From Pseudomonas monsensis (GTDB lineage: Bacteria > Pseudomonadota > Gammaproteobacteria > Pseudomonadales > Pseudomonadaceae): 64,000 nt of DNA. The stretch lies in assembly GCF_014268495.2 (NCBI RefSeq), contig NZ_CP077087.1, forward strand, positions 3,041,501 to 3,105,500, read 5' to 3'. Below are positions 55,126-64,000 of the stretch, in pieces. The translations under genes were made by a program, and so were the position numbers. The notes under the pieces were generated by a model, which ran no database searches, was not told the origin of the DNA, and saw only the letters and a program-made list of their open reading frames with translations. Each line of letters starts with the position of its first letter. Within the stretch, counting starts at the first letter, position 1.

Positions 55126-56058
55126 ATGACCACCCTCAGCCCTCTGGGCCCGAACCTACCGCGCATCGCGCTGATCGGCGAATGCATGATCGAACTGCAA
55201 CAGCGCGCCGACGGCAGCCTGCAGCAAAGCTTCGGCGGCGACACGCTTAACACGGCGGTTTACCTGTCCCGCGCCCTTGGCGATAAAGCGCAAGTCGATT
55301 ACGTCACCGCGCTGGGCGATGACAGCTTCAGCGACGCGATGTGTGAAATCTGGAGCAGCGAAGGCATTGGCCTCGACCTGGTGCAACGTCTGCCCGGGCG
55401 TCTGCCGGGCCTCTACTGCATCCAGACCGACGCCAACGGCGAACGCCGCTTTCTTTACTGGCGCAACGAAGCGGCCGTTCGCGACTGTTTCACCACTCCG
55501 GCGGCCGAGCCGATTCTAGCGGCGCTGGCCGATTACGACGTGTTGTATTTCAGCGGTATCACCCTCGCTGTGCTTGGTGCGCTGGGCCGGGAAAAGCTGA
55601 TCCAGACGCTGATCGAGGCCCGCCAGCGGGATGCACGCATCGTGTTCGACAACAACTACCGGCCGCGTTTGTGGGCCTCAGTCGAAGAGGCGCGTTCGGC
55701 GTATCGCAGCGTGTTGCCCTACGTTGATCTGGCGTTGCTGACAGTGGATGACGAGCAGGCGCTGTTCGGATTTGCCGACTGCGATGCGGTGTTCGCGGCT
55801 TACGCGCAGTTCGATACGCCGGAAGTGGTGCTCAAGCGCGGTGCCGACGCATGCCTGATTCGCTGCGATGGCGAAGCGTTCGAGGTGCCGGCGCAGACCG
55901 TCGAGAAAGTCGTCGACACCACGGCGGCCGGGGATTCGTTCAGTGCGGCGTATCTGGCCAGTCGATTGCAGGGCGGGAGTCCGGCGGAGGCTGCCGAAGC
56001 CGGGCATCTGCTGGCAAGTCGGGTGATTCAGGTGCCAGGAGCACTGATCCCGAAATAG
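55126..56058 (+). CDS. kdgK: PfkB-family sugar kinase, probable 2-keto-3-deoxygluconate kinase
   Basis: 310 residues. PfkB/ribokinase fold: IALIGECMIELQ and FGGDTLNTAVYLSRALGD near the N-terminus, DNNYRPRLW in the middle and the catalytic anion-hole motif DTTAAGDSFSAAYL near the C-terminus. The IGECMIEL and NYRPRLW features are typical of KDG kinases. It would phosphorylate 2-keto-3-deoxygluconate to KDPG, which enters the Entner-Doudoroff pathway. The Shine-Dalgarno is weak. Confidence 0.85.
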   Translation: MTTLSPLGPNLPRIALIGECMIELQQRADGSLQQSFGGDTLNTAVYLSRALGDKAQVDYVTALGDDSFSDAMCEIWSSEGIGLDLVQRLPGRLPGLYCIQTDANGERRFLYWRNEAAVRDCFTTPAAEPILAALADYDVLYFSGITLAVLGALGREKLIQTLIEARQRDARIVFDNNYRPRLWASVEEARSAYRSVLPYVDLALLTVDDEQALFGFADCDAVFAAYAQFDTPEVVLKRGADACLIRCDGEAFEVPAQTVEKVVDTTAAGDSFSAAYLASRLQGGSPAEAAEAGHLLASRVIQVPGALIPK

Positions 56059-56087
56059 ATTTGAATGGCCGCTTGCGGCGCAATCGG

Positions 56088-56153
56088 TTCGCGAGCAGGC
56101 TCGCTCCCACAGGGGATTGCATTCTCAACGTGGGAGCGAGCCTGCTCGCGAAA
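56088..56153. repeat. REP pair (REPIN)
   Basis: TTCGCGAGCAGGCTCGCTCC and the inverse GGAGCGAGCCTGCTCGCGAA, a near-perfect palindrome with a 20-base spacer between convergent genes. Confidence 0.9.
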
Positions 56154-56172
56154 GGGCCCTGAAGCCAACCCG

Positions 56173-56448
56173 TCAATCGCGGTAAAACACCTGCACCAAG
56201 TGATAGCCGAACTTGCTCTTGATCGGCCCGTGCACGGTACGCAACGGCTTTTTGAAGATCACCGCGTCAATCGCGCCAACCATCTGTCCCGGACGGACTT
56301 CACCCAGATCGCCACCGCGCTTGCCGGACGGGCAGGTCGAAAATTTCTTGGCCAGCACATCGAACGCTTCGCCCTTGGCGATGCGTTGTTTGAGCTGTTC
56401 GGCCTCTTCGGCGGTTTTCACCAGAATGTGGCGGGCTTGGGCTTTCAT
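56173..56448 (-). CDS. ppiC: Parvulin-type peptidyl-prolyl isomerase
   Basis: 91 residues, a single parvulin domain without signal or membrane anchor, as in PpiC. ARHILVKTAEEAEQLKQRI, FSTCPSGKRGGDLGEVRPGQ and GPIKSKFGYHLVQVFYRD are the family blocks. It speeds proline cis/trans isomerisation in the cytoplasm. Confidence 0.95.
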   Translation of the reverse strand: MKAQARHILVKTAEEAEQLKQRIAKGEAFDVLAKKFSTCPSGKRGGDLGEVRPGQMVGAIDAVIFKKPLRTVHGPIKSKFGYHLVQVFYRD

Positions 56449-56499
56449 CGTGCGATACCTGATAACGGGGTGACGGCGGGGCGCGGATTATGCCTCAAG

Positions 56500-59037
56500 T
56501 CACCGGGTTTGACTGATCATCGTGCGGATCTTGCTCGCCAGCAGCTCAATGGCAAACGGTTTGGCGACCATGTCCATGCCGTCCTCGAGAAAACCCTGAC
56601 GTTCGGCGGCTTTCTGCGCGTAACCGGTCATGAACAACACTTTCAGGCCCGGACGATGCTGGCGGGCGACTTCCGCCAACTGACGGCCGTTCATGCCGGG
56701 CAGGCCGACATCCGTCACCAGCAGGTCCACCCGCAGGTCCGATTCCAGCAGGGGCAGCGCGGATTTCGCGTCCTCGGCTTCGAATGCGCGGTAACCCAGT
56801 TCCTTGAGTAGATCGAGCACCAGCATGCGCACGGCGGGATCGTCTTCGACGACGACCACGGTTTCTCCGCTCGGCAGGTGGGCGGGCGGCTCGGCCGGGT
56901 TGGCTGGCGGGTGTTCCGGCTCCAGTGCATACAGACGGGGCAAATACAGCCGTACACAGGTGCCCTGTCCGGGCAGGCTGTCGAGACTGACATGGCCGCC
57001 CGACTGCTGGGCGAAGCCATAAATCATCGACAGTCCCAACCCAGTGCCCTGACCGATGGGTTTGGTGGTGAAAAACGGGTCGAACGCTTTGGACCGCACG
57101 GAGGGCGTCATGCCCGTCCCGTTATCGCTGACCGCCAGCATCAGGTAATCGCCGGCCTTCACTGGTTCCAGCGTGGTGATGTCGCTGCCGTCGAGGTAGA
57201 CGTTGACTGTTTCGATCAGCAGTTCGCCGCCCTCGGGCATGGCATCACGCGCATTGATCACCAGATTGAGCAGGGCATTTTCCAACTGGCTCACATCCGT
57301 GCTCACCGGCCACAGGTCGTCGGCCAGCTGCAGTTTGAGCTCGATCTGATCACCTTTGGTGCGGCGGATCAGGTCTTCCAGCGAATGGATCAGTTCGTTG
57401 ACGTTCAGCTGTTTGCGGTCCAGCGACTGGCGCCGCGAAAACGCCAGCAGACGATGGGTCAGCGCCGCCGCCCGATTGGCCGAGGACACGGCCGCTTCGG
57501 TAAACCGGCCGATCTCGTTGGCGCGGCCGTCGGCAATATAGCGCTGCATCAGATCGAGGCTGCCGATGATGCCGGTGAGCATGTTGTTGAAGTCGTGGGC
57601 GATGCCGCCGGTGAGCTGGCCGACCGCTTCCATCTTCTGCGCATGGCGCAAGGCATCTTCGGCCCGCTCGCGCTCGAACATCTCGTTCTGCAAGCGCTGG
57701 TTGGCCTGGGCCAGTTGTTCGGTACGGGCGCTGACGCGCTCTTCGAGGGTTTCGTTGAGGTTGCGCAGCGCTTCTTCGGTTTTCTTGCGTTCGGTTTCGT
57801 CGATCACAAAGATGTAGAAACCGTTGACCGCACCGTCGGCCCCGTGTCGCGGCAGGTAATTCATCAACGCGTGACGGATGCTGCCATCGCGGTGAGGGGT
57901 GTACAGGCTGAATGAACAAGGCCTGCCCGCCAGCGCTTCGGCGATGTACGGCGCGCGCAGAAAATAGGCTTCTTCGCCGATCACTTCGCGGATGGTGCGC
58001 CCGTAGAGCTCCTGCGGGGTCAGGCCGTACCAGTCGAGATAGGCGGCGTTGTTGAGGCGGAAACGCTCCTCATGGTCGACGTAGCTGATGAGGATCGGCA
58101 TGGCGTTGATGATCAGCTGCAGTTCGGTCTGGCTCTGGCGCAGCGCCTGTTCGGTGTGTTTGCGCTCGGTCAGGTCCAGCGCCGCGCCGAGAAAGCGCAC
58201 CGGCCGGCCATGGTGATCCTTGTAGCAGCGGCCACGGGCAAACACCCAGCGTATGTCGCCGTCGCCTTGCAGCAGACGATATTCCTCGGCGTACTCGGTG
58301 CCGTGGGTGATGCAGTGCTTGATGCTGCGCGCGATCAGGGCGCGGTCTTCCGGGTGCACACCCTGCAAATAGTCGCTGATCGGCAACTGGCTCGCCTGCG
58401 CCGGATCGACCCCGTGCAACTGCGCGAAATGAGCGTCGGCGATGAAGCGGTCTTCGCCGATATCCCAATCCCAGGTGCCGACGGCATCGGTGGCTGCCAG
58501 GGCCAGTTGCAGGCGCTCTTCGGTTTGCTGTTGCGCCTTGAGGCTGTCTTCGGAGCGCTGTTGCAGTTCCAGCGCGATGCGTCGGCGCTCATTGGTTTCG
58601 ATGGCCGTGACCAGGATCCCCGCCACTTGCGCGGTTTCGTCGCGAATCGGGCTGTAGGTCAAATCCAGCCAGAAGTCGGAATCCTTGCCGTCACGTTGCA
58701 GGGTAAAGCGTCGTTCGCTATAGGTCCGCACCTGACCTTGCAGGACGGCGCGGTAAATCGGGTCGGTAAAGTCGCGAAGTTCTGGCCATATCAGGTGCGC
58801 CGGTTGTCCGAAAGCGTGCGGATGCTTGCTGCCGGCCAGCATGGCGAAGCCGTTGTTATAGATCTGGGTGAGCTGCGGCCCCCACAGCAGCAACATCGGC
58901 ATTGGCGAGTGCAGCACGATGTCCACCGCGGTGCGCAGGCTCTGCGGCCATTGACCAGCGTCGCCCAGTGCGCTGTTACTCCAGTCAGTGCGGGTGATCA
59001 GCGCCTGCGCATCGTCGTTGCCGGGTACAGCGTTCAT
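56500..59037 (-). CDS. Multi-PAS hybrid sensor histidine kinase with receiver
   Basis: 845 residues from ATG 59037 (AGGA nine bases upstream; an earlier ATG at 59058 has none). The N-terminal sensor module (DWSNSALGDAGQWPQSLRTA, PMPMLLLWG) matches that of the kinase at 0.3-2.4 kb. Two further PAS domains (about 185-300 and 310-430) and a coiled coil follow. HisKA has phospho-acceptor His481 in GGIAHDFNNML; HATPase_c has NARDAM, DNGTGM and GTGLGLSMI; the receiver has predicted Asp776 in VTDVGLPGMNG. No membrane span is evident, so it senses an intracellular signal. No cognate regulator is adjacent. Confidence 0.9.
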   Translation of the reverse strand: MNAVPGNDDAQALITRTDWSNSALGDAGQWPQSLRTAVDIVLHSPMPMLLLWGPQLTQIYNNGFAMLAGSKHPHAFGQPAHLIWPELRDFTDPIYRAVLQGQVRTYSERRFTLQRDGKDSDFWLDLTYSPIRDETAQVAGILVTAIETNERRRIALELQQRSEDSLKAQQQTEERLQLALAATDAVGTWDWDIGEDRFIADAHFAQLHGVDPAQASQLPISDYLQGVHPEDRALIARSIKHCITHGTEYAEEYRLLQGDGDIRWVFARGRCYKDHHGRPVRFLGAALDLTERKHTEQALRQSQTELQLIINAMPILISYVDHEERFRLNNAAYLDWYGLTPQELYGRTIREVIGEEAYFLRAPYIAEALAGRPCSFSLYTPHRDGSIRHALMNYLPRHGADGAVNGFYIFVIDETERKKTEEALRNLNETLEERVSARTEQLAQANQRLQNEMFERERAEDALRHAQKMEAVGQLTGGIAHDFNNMLTGIIGSLDLMQRYIADGRANEIGRFTEAAVSSANRAAALTHRLLAFSRRQSLDRKQLNVNELIHSLEDLIRRTKGDQIELKLQLADDLWPVSTDVSQLENALLNLVINARDAMPEGGELLIETVNVYLDGSDITTLEPVKAGDYLMLAVSDNGTGMTPSVRSKAFDPFFTTKPIGQGTGLGLSMIYGFAQQSGGHVSLDSLPGQGTCVRLYLPRLYALEPEHPPANPAEPPAHLPSGETVVVVEDDPAVRMLVLDLLKELGYRAFEAEDAKSALPLLESDLRVDLLVTDVGLPGMNGRQLAEVARQHRPGLKVLFMTGYAQKAAERQGFLEDGMDMVAKPFAIELLASKIRTMISQTR

Positions 59038-59168
59038 TGCGTTAGTCCTGGGCGTCATTCGGTAAGGCGGCGTCTACTATCCTTCGAGAGGGTAGACGCT
59101 CAATGCACCGCTGCGTCACGACAGCGGGCCATGTCTGAATATTGAATGCTTCGTCGGTGAATTTGACC

Positions 59169-60275
59169 ATGGAAATCGATGCACTGTTAACACGCTTGGC
59201 CAGCCAGCATGGCTCGGACCTGTTCCTGTCGACCGGAGCGCCACCCAGCGCGCGCTTTCAAGGCGTATTGACGCCGTTGGCCGAGCAGCCGTTCAAGCCG
59301 GGTGAAGTCGCGGTCATCGCCAATTCCCTGATGGACGCCGAACAGCGCCGGGAGTTCGACCGGGATCTGGAAATGAACCTGGCCATCTCGCGCACCGGCA
59401 TCGGCCGCTTTCGGGTCAATCTGTTCAAGCAACGCAATGACGTGTCGATCGTGATCCGCAACGTCAAACTGGACATTCCGCGCTTTGAAGACCTCAAGTT
59501 GCCCCGCGTGCTGCTAGAAACCGTGATGCTCAAACAAGGCCTGATTCTGTTTGTCGGCGCCACCGATTCGGGCAAATCGACCTCGCTGGCGGCGCTGATC
59601 GATCATCGCAATCGCCATAGCAGTGGCCACATCATCACGATTGAAGACCCGATCGAGTACATCCACCGGCATCGGCTGTCGATCATCAACCAGCGTGAAG
59701 TCGGTGTCGACACCCGCAGCTTTCACGCGGCTTTGAAAAACACTCTGCGCCAGGCACCGGATGTGGTGCTGATCGGCGAAATCCGCGACCGCGAGACCAT
59801 GGAGCACGCGCTGGCGTTCGCCGAAACCGGTCATCTGGTTTTATCGACGCTGCACGCCAACAACGCCAATCAGGCGCTCGACCGGATCATCAACCTGTTT
59901 GCCGAGGAGCGTCGGCCACAGTTGCTGCATGCACTGGGCAACAACCTTAAAGCCTTTGTTTCCCAGCGCCTGGTGCGCACGCTCGAGGGGCAGCGGCGGG
60001 CAGCCGTGGAAGTGATGCTGGGCACGCCGACCATCGGGGACCTGATCCGGCGTAATGAGTTGGGTGAGCTCAAAGGCATCATGGAAAAGTCCACCGAACT
60101 GGGCATGCAGACGTTCGACGGGGCGTTGCACGGCCTGGTGGTGGAGGGTGCGATCAGTGAGGAGGAGGCACTCAAACATGCCGATTCGGTGAACAATCTG
60201 CGCCTGCGCTTGAAGTTGCAGGGCGATGTCACACCGGCCCCACCCACGACGGGGGAGTGGGGCCTGATGGACTGA
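59169..60275 (+). CDS. PilT/PilU-type retraction ATPase, orphan
   Basis: 368 residues. PilU/PilT family secretion-type ATPase: an N-terminal PAS-like domain (LASQHGSDLFLSTGAPPSAR), Walker A GATDSGKSTS, Asp box (IEDPIEYIHRHRLSIINQRE), Walker B VVLIGEIRDRETMEHAL and a His box STLHANNANQALDRI. Closest in style to PilU, which assists PilT in pulling back type IV pili. The fourth P-loop position is Asp where PilT/PilU usually have Gly; the pattern Gly-x4-Gly-Lys-Ser is kept. No pil genes are nearby. ATG 59169 follows GGTGA by about 10 bases. Confidence 0.85.
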   Translation: MEIDALLTRLASQHGSDLFLSTGAPPSARFQGVLTPLAEQPFKPGEVAVIANSLMDAEQRREFDRDLEMNLAISRTGIGRFRVNLFKQRNDVSIVIRNVKLDIPRFEDLKLPRVLLETVMLKQGLILFVGATDSGKSTSLAALIDHRNRHSSGHIITIEDPIEYIHRHRLSIINQREVGVDTRSFHAALKNTLRQAPDVVLIGEIRDRETMEHALAFAETGHLVLSTLHANNANQALDRIINLFAEERRPQLLHALGNNLKAFVSQRLVRTLEGQRRAAVEVMLGTPTIGDLIRRNELGELKGIMEKSTELGMQTFDGALHGLVVEGAISEEEALKHADSVNNLRLRLKLQGDVTPAPPTTGEWGLMD

Positions 60276-60293
60276 ACGGTTCAGCCTCTGGGT

Positions 60294-62249
60294 TCAAGTC
60301 TCGAGTTCAGCGCGATTGCGAAACTGTTCCAGCGCTTCGGGATTGGCCAGGGCGTCGGTGTTCTTGACCGTCTCGCCGTGGATCACTTTGCGCACAGCCA
60401 GCTCCACCACTTTGCCGCTGATGGTGCGCGGAATGTCGGTCACGCTGAGGATTTTCGCCGGCACATGCCGAGGCGTGGTGTTGGCGCGGATCACCTGGCG
60501 GATCTGCGCTTGCAGGGCTTCATCCAGTTCAACCGCGTCCTGCAAACGCACAAACAGCACCACCCGTACGTCATCCTGCCATTGCTGGCCGACGGCGACG
60601 CTGTCGAGCACTTGCGGGACTTTCTCCACCTGGCGATAAATCTCCGCCGTGCCAATGCGCACACCGCCGGGGTTGAGTACGGCGTCCGAGCGGCCATGGA
60701 TCATCATCGCGCCGTGCGGCAGCTGTTCGGCGTAATCGCCCTGGGCCCAAACGCCGGGAAACAGGCTGAAATAGGATTTCCGCAGTTTTGTTCCGTCCGG
60801 GTCATTCCATAGGCCAATTGGCATTGCCGGGAAATGCCGGGTACAGACCAGCTCACCTTTCTCGCCAATCACGGGCTGGCCGGCGTCATTCCAGACCTCG
60901 ACCGCCATGCCCAGGCTCTTGCCCATGATTTCGCCGCGGCGCACGGCTGACAACGGATTGCCGTTGACGAAGCACGAGACGATGTCCGTACCGCCGGACA
61001 TCGAGGCCAGGCACACGTCGGCCTTGAAGTCTCGATACACGAAGTCGTAACTTTGCGGCGACAGCGCCGAACCGGTGCAGAGCAGGGTTTTCAGGCTACC
61101 CAGATCATGACTGGCGCGCGGTTTGACGCCGCTGCTCTCCAGGGTAGCGAGGTATTTCGGGCTGGTGCCGAACACGCTGATGCGCTCGTCGTCGATCAAA
61201 TCCAGCAAACGCTCGGGGGCGGGGTGGAACGGCGATCCGTCATACAGCACCACCGCGCTGCCGACGGCCAGCGCCGACACCAGCCAGTTCCACATCATCC
61301 AGCCGCACGTGGTGTAGTAGAACAACCGGTCGCCGGGCCCGAGATCGCAATGCAGGCCGTGTTCCTTGACGTGCTGCAACAGTACGCCGCCGGTGCTGTG
61401 CACGATGCATTTCGGGACACCGGTGGTGCCACTGGAATACAGCACGTAGAGCGGATGGTTAAAGGGCACCGGAATAAAATCCGGCTCGCCACCGGGCTCG
61501 TAAAAGTCATTCCACAGGCTGACCTCGGCGCGGGTCCGGTAATCCTCGATGCGTGCGTGCGGGTGCGCGTAGGGCACGATGATCAACTGCTTGAGCGAGG
61601 GCAGTTGCAGGAGAATCTCATTGAGCTTGCCGGTCTGCTCGATCGTCTTGCCGGCGTAACGATAACCGCCGCAGGTGATCAGCACCTTCGGTTCGATCTG
61701 GCCGAACCGGTCGATCACCCCGTGGGTGCCGAAGTCTGGCGAAGAACATGACCAGATCGCACCGAGGCTGGTGGTCGCCAGCATCGCCACGAGGGTTTGC
61801 CAGGTATTGGGCATGCACGCCGCAACCCTATCACCGAGGCCGACGCCGGCCGCCTGCAGACTGGCCTGAAAACCACTGACATGCTCGGCCAGTTGCGCCC
61901 AGGTCAGTTGTTCGCGCTGGCCGTGCTCTGCCACGGCCACCACGGCGACGGCATCGTCGCGGCGGCGCAGCAGGTGCTCGGCGAAGTTCAGGGTGGCACC
62001 GGGAAACCATTCGGCGCTGGGCATTTGCCGGCCTTCATGTAAAACCGCATCAGGCTGGGTGTGGAAACGAACATCGAAGAAGTCGACGATGGCCTGCCAG
62101 AAGTCGGCACGCTGCTCGATGCTCCACTGGTGCAGGGCAGGGTAGTCGTCGAGGTGCAGGTGGTGACGCTGATTGAGTGCCCGCCGGAATCTATCCATGC
62201 GGGACTCGGCGATACGCTTGGCATCGGCTTGCCAGAGGATGTCGGACAT
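60294..62249 (-). CDS. aacS: Acetoacetyl-CoA synthetase
   Basis: 651 residues, the usual length of acetoacetate-CoA ligase. AMP-forming ligase motifs: YVLYSSGTTGVPKCIVHSTG (nucleotide loop), FYYTTCGWMMWN and a C-terminal GRSDAVLNPGGVRIGTAEIY with a late catalytic-type Lys (RTISGKVVELAV). It activates acetoacetate to acetoacetyl-CoA in the cytoplasm. It is last in the GntP-BdhA-AacS operon and completes conversion of 3-hydroxybutyrate to a CoA ester. AGAGG before ATG 62249 sets the start, not the longer frame. Confidence 0.95.
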   Translation of the reverse strand: MSDILWQADAKRIAESRMDRFRRALNQRHHLHLDDYPALHQWSIEQRADFWQAIVDFFDVRFHTQPDAVLHEGRQMPSAEWFPGATLNFAEHLLRRRDDAVAVVAVAEHGQREQLTWAQLAEHVSGFQASLQAAGVGLGDRVAACMPNTWQTLVAMLATTSLGAIWSCSSPDFGTHGVIDRFGQIEPKVLITCGGYRYAGKTIEQTGKLNEILLQLPSLKQLIIVPYAHPHARIEDYRTRAEVSLWNDFYEPGGEPDFIPVPFNHPLYVLYSSGTTGVPKCIVHSTGGVLLQHVKEHGLHCDLGPGDRLFYYTTCGWMMWNWLVSALAVGSAVVLYDGSPFHPAPERLLDLIDDERISVFGTSPKYLATLESSGVKPRASHDLGSLKTLLCTGSALSPQSYDFVYRDFKADVCLASMSGGTDIVSCFVNGNPLSAVRRGEIMGKSLGMAVEVWNDAGQPVIGEKGELVCTRHFPAMPIGLWNDPDGTKLRKSYFSLFPGVWAQGDYAEQLPHGAMMIHGRSDAVLNPGGVRIGTAEIYRQVEKVPQVLDSVAVGQQWQDDVRVVLFVRLQDAVELDEALQAQIRQVIRANTTPRHVPAKILSVTDIPRTISGKVVELAVRKVIHGETVKNTDALANPEALEQFRNRAELET

Positions 62250-62345
62250 TGTTTGCCTCTTTTTATCGGGTTCATACACGCAGTTGTGACCGTGGGTAAC
62301 CTGTGGCCAGGAAGCAAGCGCCCTGGCCACATCGTTCTGTGGAGG

Positions 62346-63119
62346 TTATTGCGCCAACCACCCACCATCAATATTCCACGCCGCCCCGCGCACCTGGCTA
62401 CCGGCCTCACTGCACAAAAACAACACCAGCTCGCCCAGATGCTGCGGCGTGACGAACTCCAGCGACGGTTGCTTCTCGGCCAGCAAATCATGCTGCGCCT
62501 GCTGCGGATCGACGCCTTTGACCGCACGGTCGTCGATCTGCTTCTGCACCAGCGGCGTCAACACCCAGCCCGGGCAGATCGCGTTACAGGTGACGTTGCT
62601 GGTCGCGGTTTCCAGGCCGACCACTTTGGTCAGGCCGATCACCCCGTGCTTGGCGGCGACGTAAGCCGCCTTGCCGGTCGAACCGACCTGACCGTGCACG
62701 GAGGCAATATTGATGATCCGTCCCCATCCTTTGGCGCGCATGCCCGGCAGGCTCAGGCGGGTGCTGTGGAACACCGAAGACAGGTTGATCGCAATGATCG
62801 AATCCCAGCGTTCCACCGGAAACTCCTCGACCGCCGCCACATGCTGGATTCCGGCGTTATTGACCAGAATGTCGACGCCACCGAATTCGCGTTCGGCATA
62901 GGCGATCATGTCGGCAATCTGTGCCGGGTCACTGACGTCAGCGGGGTGATGGCCGACCTTGGCGCCAAACTGGCCGACTTCGGCGATCACCGTCGAGGCA
63001 TCACCGAAACCGTTGAGAATCAGATTGGCGCCGGCTTTGGCCAGGCTCAGCGCGATGCCCAGGCCAATGCCGCTGGTGGAACCGGTTACCAGTGCGGTCT
63101 TGCCGGAAAGAGTCGTCAT
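62346..63119 (-). CDS. bdhA: 3-hydroxybutyrate dehydrogenase
   Basis: 257 residues of the short-chain dehydrogenase family: TGSTSGIGLGIALSLAKAG (NAD site), NNAGIQHVAAVEEFP, and the active-site Tyr and Lys in AAYVAAKHGVIGL. AICPGWVLTPLVQKQI is a hallmark of the D-3-hydroxybutyrate enzyme. It oxidises 3-hydroxybutyrate to acetoacetate with NAD. GAGG about seven bases before ATG 63119; the gene starts 7 bases after the permease stop. Confidence 0.95.
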   Translation of the reverse strand: MTTLSGKTALVTGSTSGIGLGIALSLAKAGANLILNGFGDASTVIAEVGQFGAKVGHHPADVSDPAQIADMIAYAEREFGGVDILVNNAGIQHVAAVEEFPVERWDSIIAINLSSVFHSTRLSLPGMRAKGWGRIINIASVHGQVGSTGKAAYVAAKHGVIGLTKVVGLETATSNVTCNAICPGWVLTPLVQKQIDDRAVKGVDPQQAQHDLLAEKQPSLEFVTPQHLGELVLFLCSEAGSQVRGAAWNIDGGWLAQ

Positions 63120-63126
63120 GAATACC

Positions 63127-64000
63127 TCACACAATGCCAGTGGCGTAGAAAGTACCGATCACTACGAAAACCGCCAGGGTCTTGATCAGCGTAATACAGA
63201 AAATGTCTTTATAGGCTTCGCGGTGAGTCAGGCCGGTCACCGCCAGCAAGGTGATGACGGCACCGTTGTGCGGCAGCGTGTCCATGCCGCCACTGGCCAT
63301 GGCGGCCACGCGGTGCAGCACTTCCAGCGGAATATTCGCCGCATGGGCCGCGGCGATGAATTGCTCGGACATCGCCGCCAGGGCAATGCTCATCCCACCC
63401 GACGCCGAACCGGTGATGCCCGCCAGCAGCGTGACGGTGATCGCCTCGTTGACCAGCGGATTGGGGATTTGCTTGAGCCAGTCGGCCAGCACCAGAAACC
63501 CCGGCAGCGAGGCGATCACCGCGCCAAAACCGTACTCGGAAGCGGTGTTCATCGCTGCCAGCAGCGCACCGCTGACCGCGCTTTTGCTGCCCTCGGCCAG
63601 TTTGCTGCGAATGGCTTTGAAGCCGAACGCCAGCACCATGAGGATGCCGACCAGCAACGCCGCCTGTACCGCCCAGATCGCCGTCAGTTTGGCGATTTCG
63701 GTGGTCACTGGCGTGGCCATGCCCGGCAGCGCGAGGCTGTGGGTCTTGCCGTACCACTGGGGAATCCACTGAGTGAACAACAGATTCATGATGCCCACCG
63801 CCAGCAGCGGCGACAGCGCGATCCACGGGTTCGGCAGTTTGAGGTCTTCGGCAGTTTCTGGCTCATTGCGCAGCTCGGTGCCATAGCCTTCGCCGGCGCG
63901 CTGGGCCTTGTTGCGCTGACGCTGGAGGAACAGCATGCCGGCGCAGAACACGAAAATCGTGCCAATCACGCCCAGCCACGGCGCCGCCCACGCAGTGGTG
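63127..64000 (-). CDS. GntP-family permease, 5' end outside window
   Basis: The frame is open to the right edge, so the N-terminus is missing; about 291 residues are visible. Multiple membrane spans and the GntP motifs GFGAVIASLPGFLVLADWL, TGSASGGMSIALAAMSEQFI and MASGGMDTLPHNGAVITLLA are present. GntP transporters carry gluconate or related hydroxy acids. The tight link to bdhA and aacS points to 3-hydroxybutyrate or a related ketone body as the substrate. Confidence 0.9.
   Translation of the reverse strand, partial: TTAWAAPWLGVIGTIFVFCAGMLFLQRQRNKAQRAGEGYGTELRNEPETAEDLKLPNPWIALSPLLAVGIMNLLFTQWIPQWYGKTHSLALPGMATPVTTEIAKLTAIWAVQAALLVGILMVLAFGFKAIRSKLAEGSKSAVSGALLAAMNTASEYGFGAVIASLPGFLVLADWLKQIPNPLVNEAITVTLLAGITGSASGGMSIALAAMSEQFIAAAHAANIPLEVLHRVAAMASGGMDTLPHNGAVITLLAVTGLTHREAYKDIFCITLIKTLAVFVVIGTFYATGIV

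Overview
This window looks like chromosomal DNA of a fluorescent-group Pseudomonas. The evidence is the high GC content, the gene families (Cti, SohB, CysI with a DUF934 partner, NfuA, a cob cluster with cbtAB, AacS/BdhA/GntP) and above all the many intergenic REP/REPIN-type palindromes. These carry cores such as GTGAGCCTGCTCGCGAT and GAGGGGATTTATCCCC. No rRNA, tRNA, CRISPR array, transposase or prophage gene was seen.

Layout. 0-13.5 kb: the end of a GntR regulator, a hybrid histidine kinase, a UvrA paralogue, small stress-type proteins, a lactonase-like/fatty-acid-hydroxylase-like pair, a LysR regulator, an orphan HoxX-like protein, an SCP2 protein and a histidine phosphatase. 13.6-18.7 kb: SohB, the sulfite reductase CysI with its DUF934 partner, and a periplasmic binding protein. 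18.9-26.1 kb: a single 2,419-residue protein with a toxin-like N-terminus, leucine-rich repeats and a C-terminal NEL-type E3 ubiquitin ligase domain. 26-34.2 kb: MetH (opposite strand), the fatty acid cis/trans isomerase Cti, an acyltransferase and NfuA.

34.3-44.6 kb is a cobalamin region. A leftward operon (cbtB-cbtA-cobE-cobM) and a rightward one (cobW-cobN-chlI/chlD) are divergent, and each is preceded by its own cobalamin riboswitch. The ChlI-like gene ends in an A-AAA-AAG slippery heptamer, an immediate stop and a 13-bp hairpin five bases downstream. A -1 shift continues into a VWA (ChlD-like) frame that has no normal start codon for its N-terminal part. I read this as programmed frameshifting that makes two cobaltochelatase subunits from one locus. 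CobN carries a REP-pair palindrome translated in frame. MetH, a B12 user, lies in the same window.

44.8-49 kb: a phospholipase D-like protein, a TerC/CBS membrane protein and a thioredoxin-like protein. 49.3-56.1 kb: a co-directional set with a sigma-54-type promoter. It holds an amino-acid ABC transporter, RidA, an IclR regulator, a PLP enzyme of the D-threonine aldolase/D-serine dehydratase fold and a 2-keto-3-deoxygluconate-type kinase. Together they suggest catabolism of a sugar amino acid, most simply D-glucosaminate. 56.2-60.3 kb: a parvulin, a second hybrid kinase related to the first, and an orphan PilU-like ATPase. 60.3-64 kb: a 3-hydroxybutyrate/acetoacetate operon (GntP permease, BdhA, AacS) that runs off the right edge.
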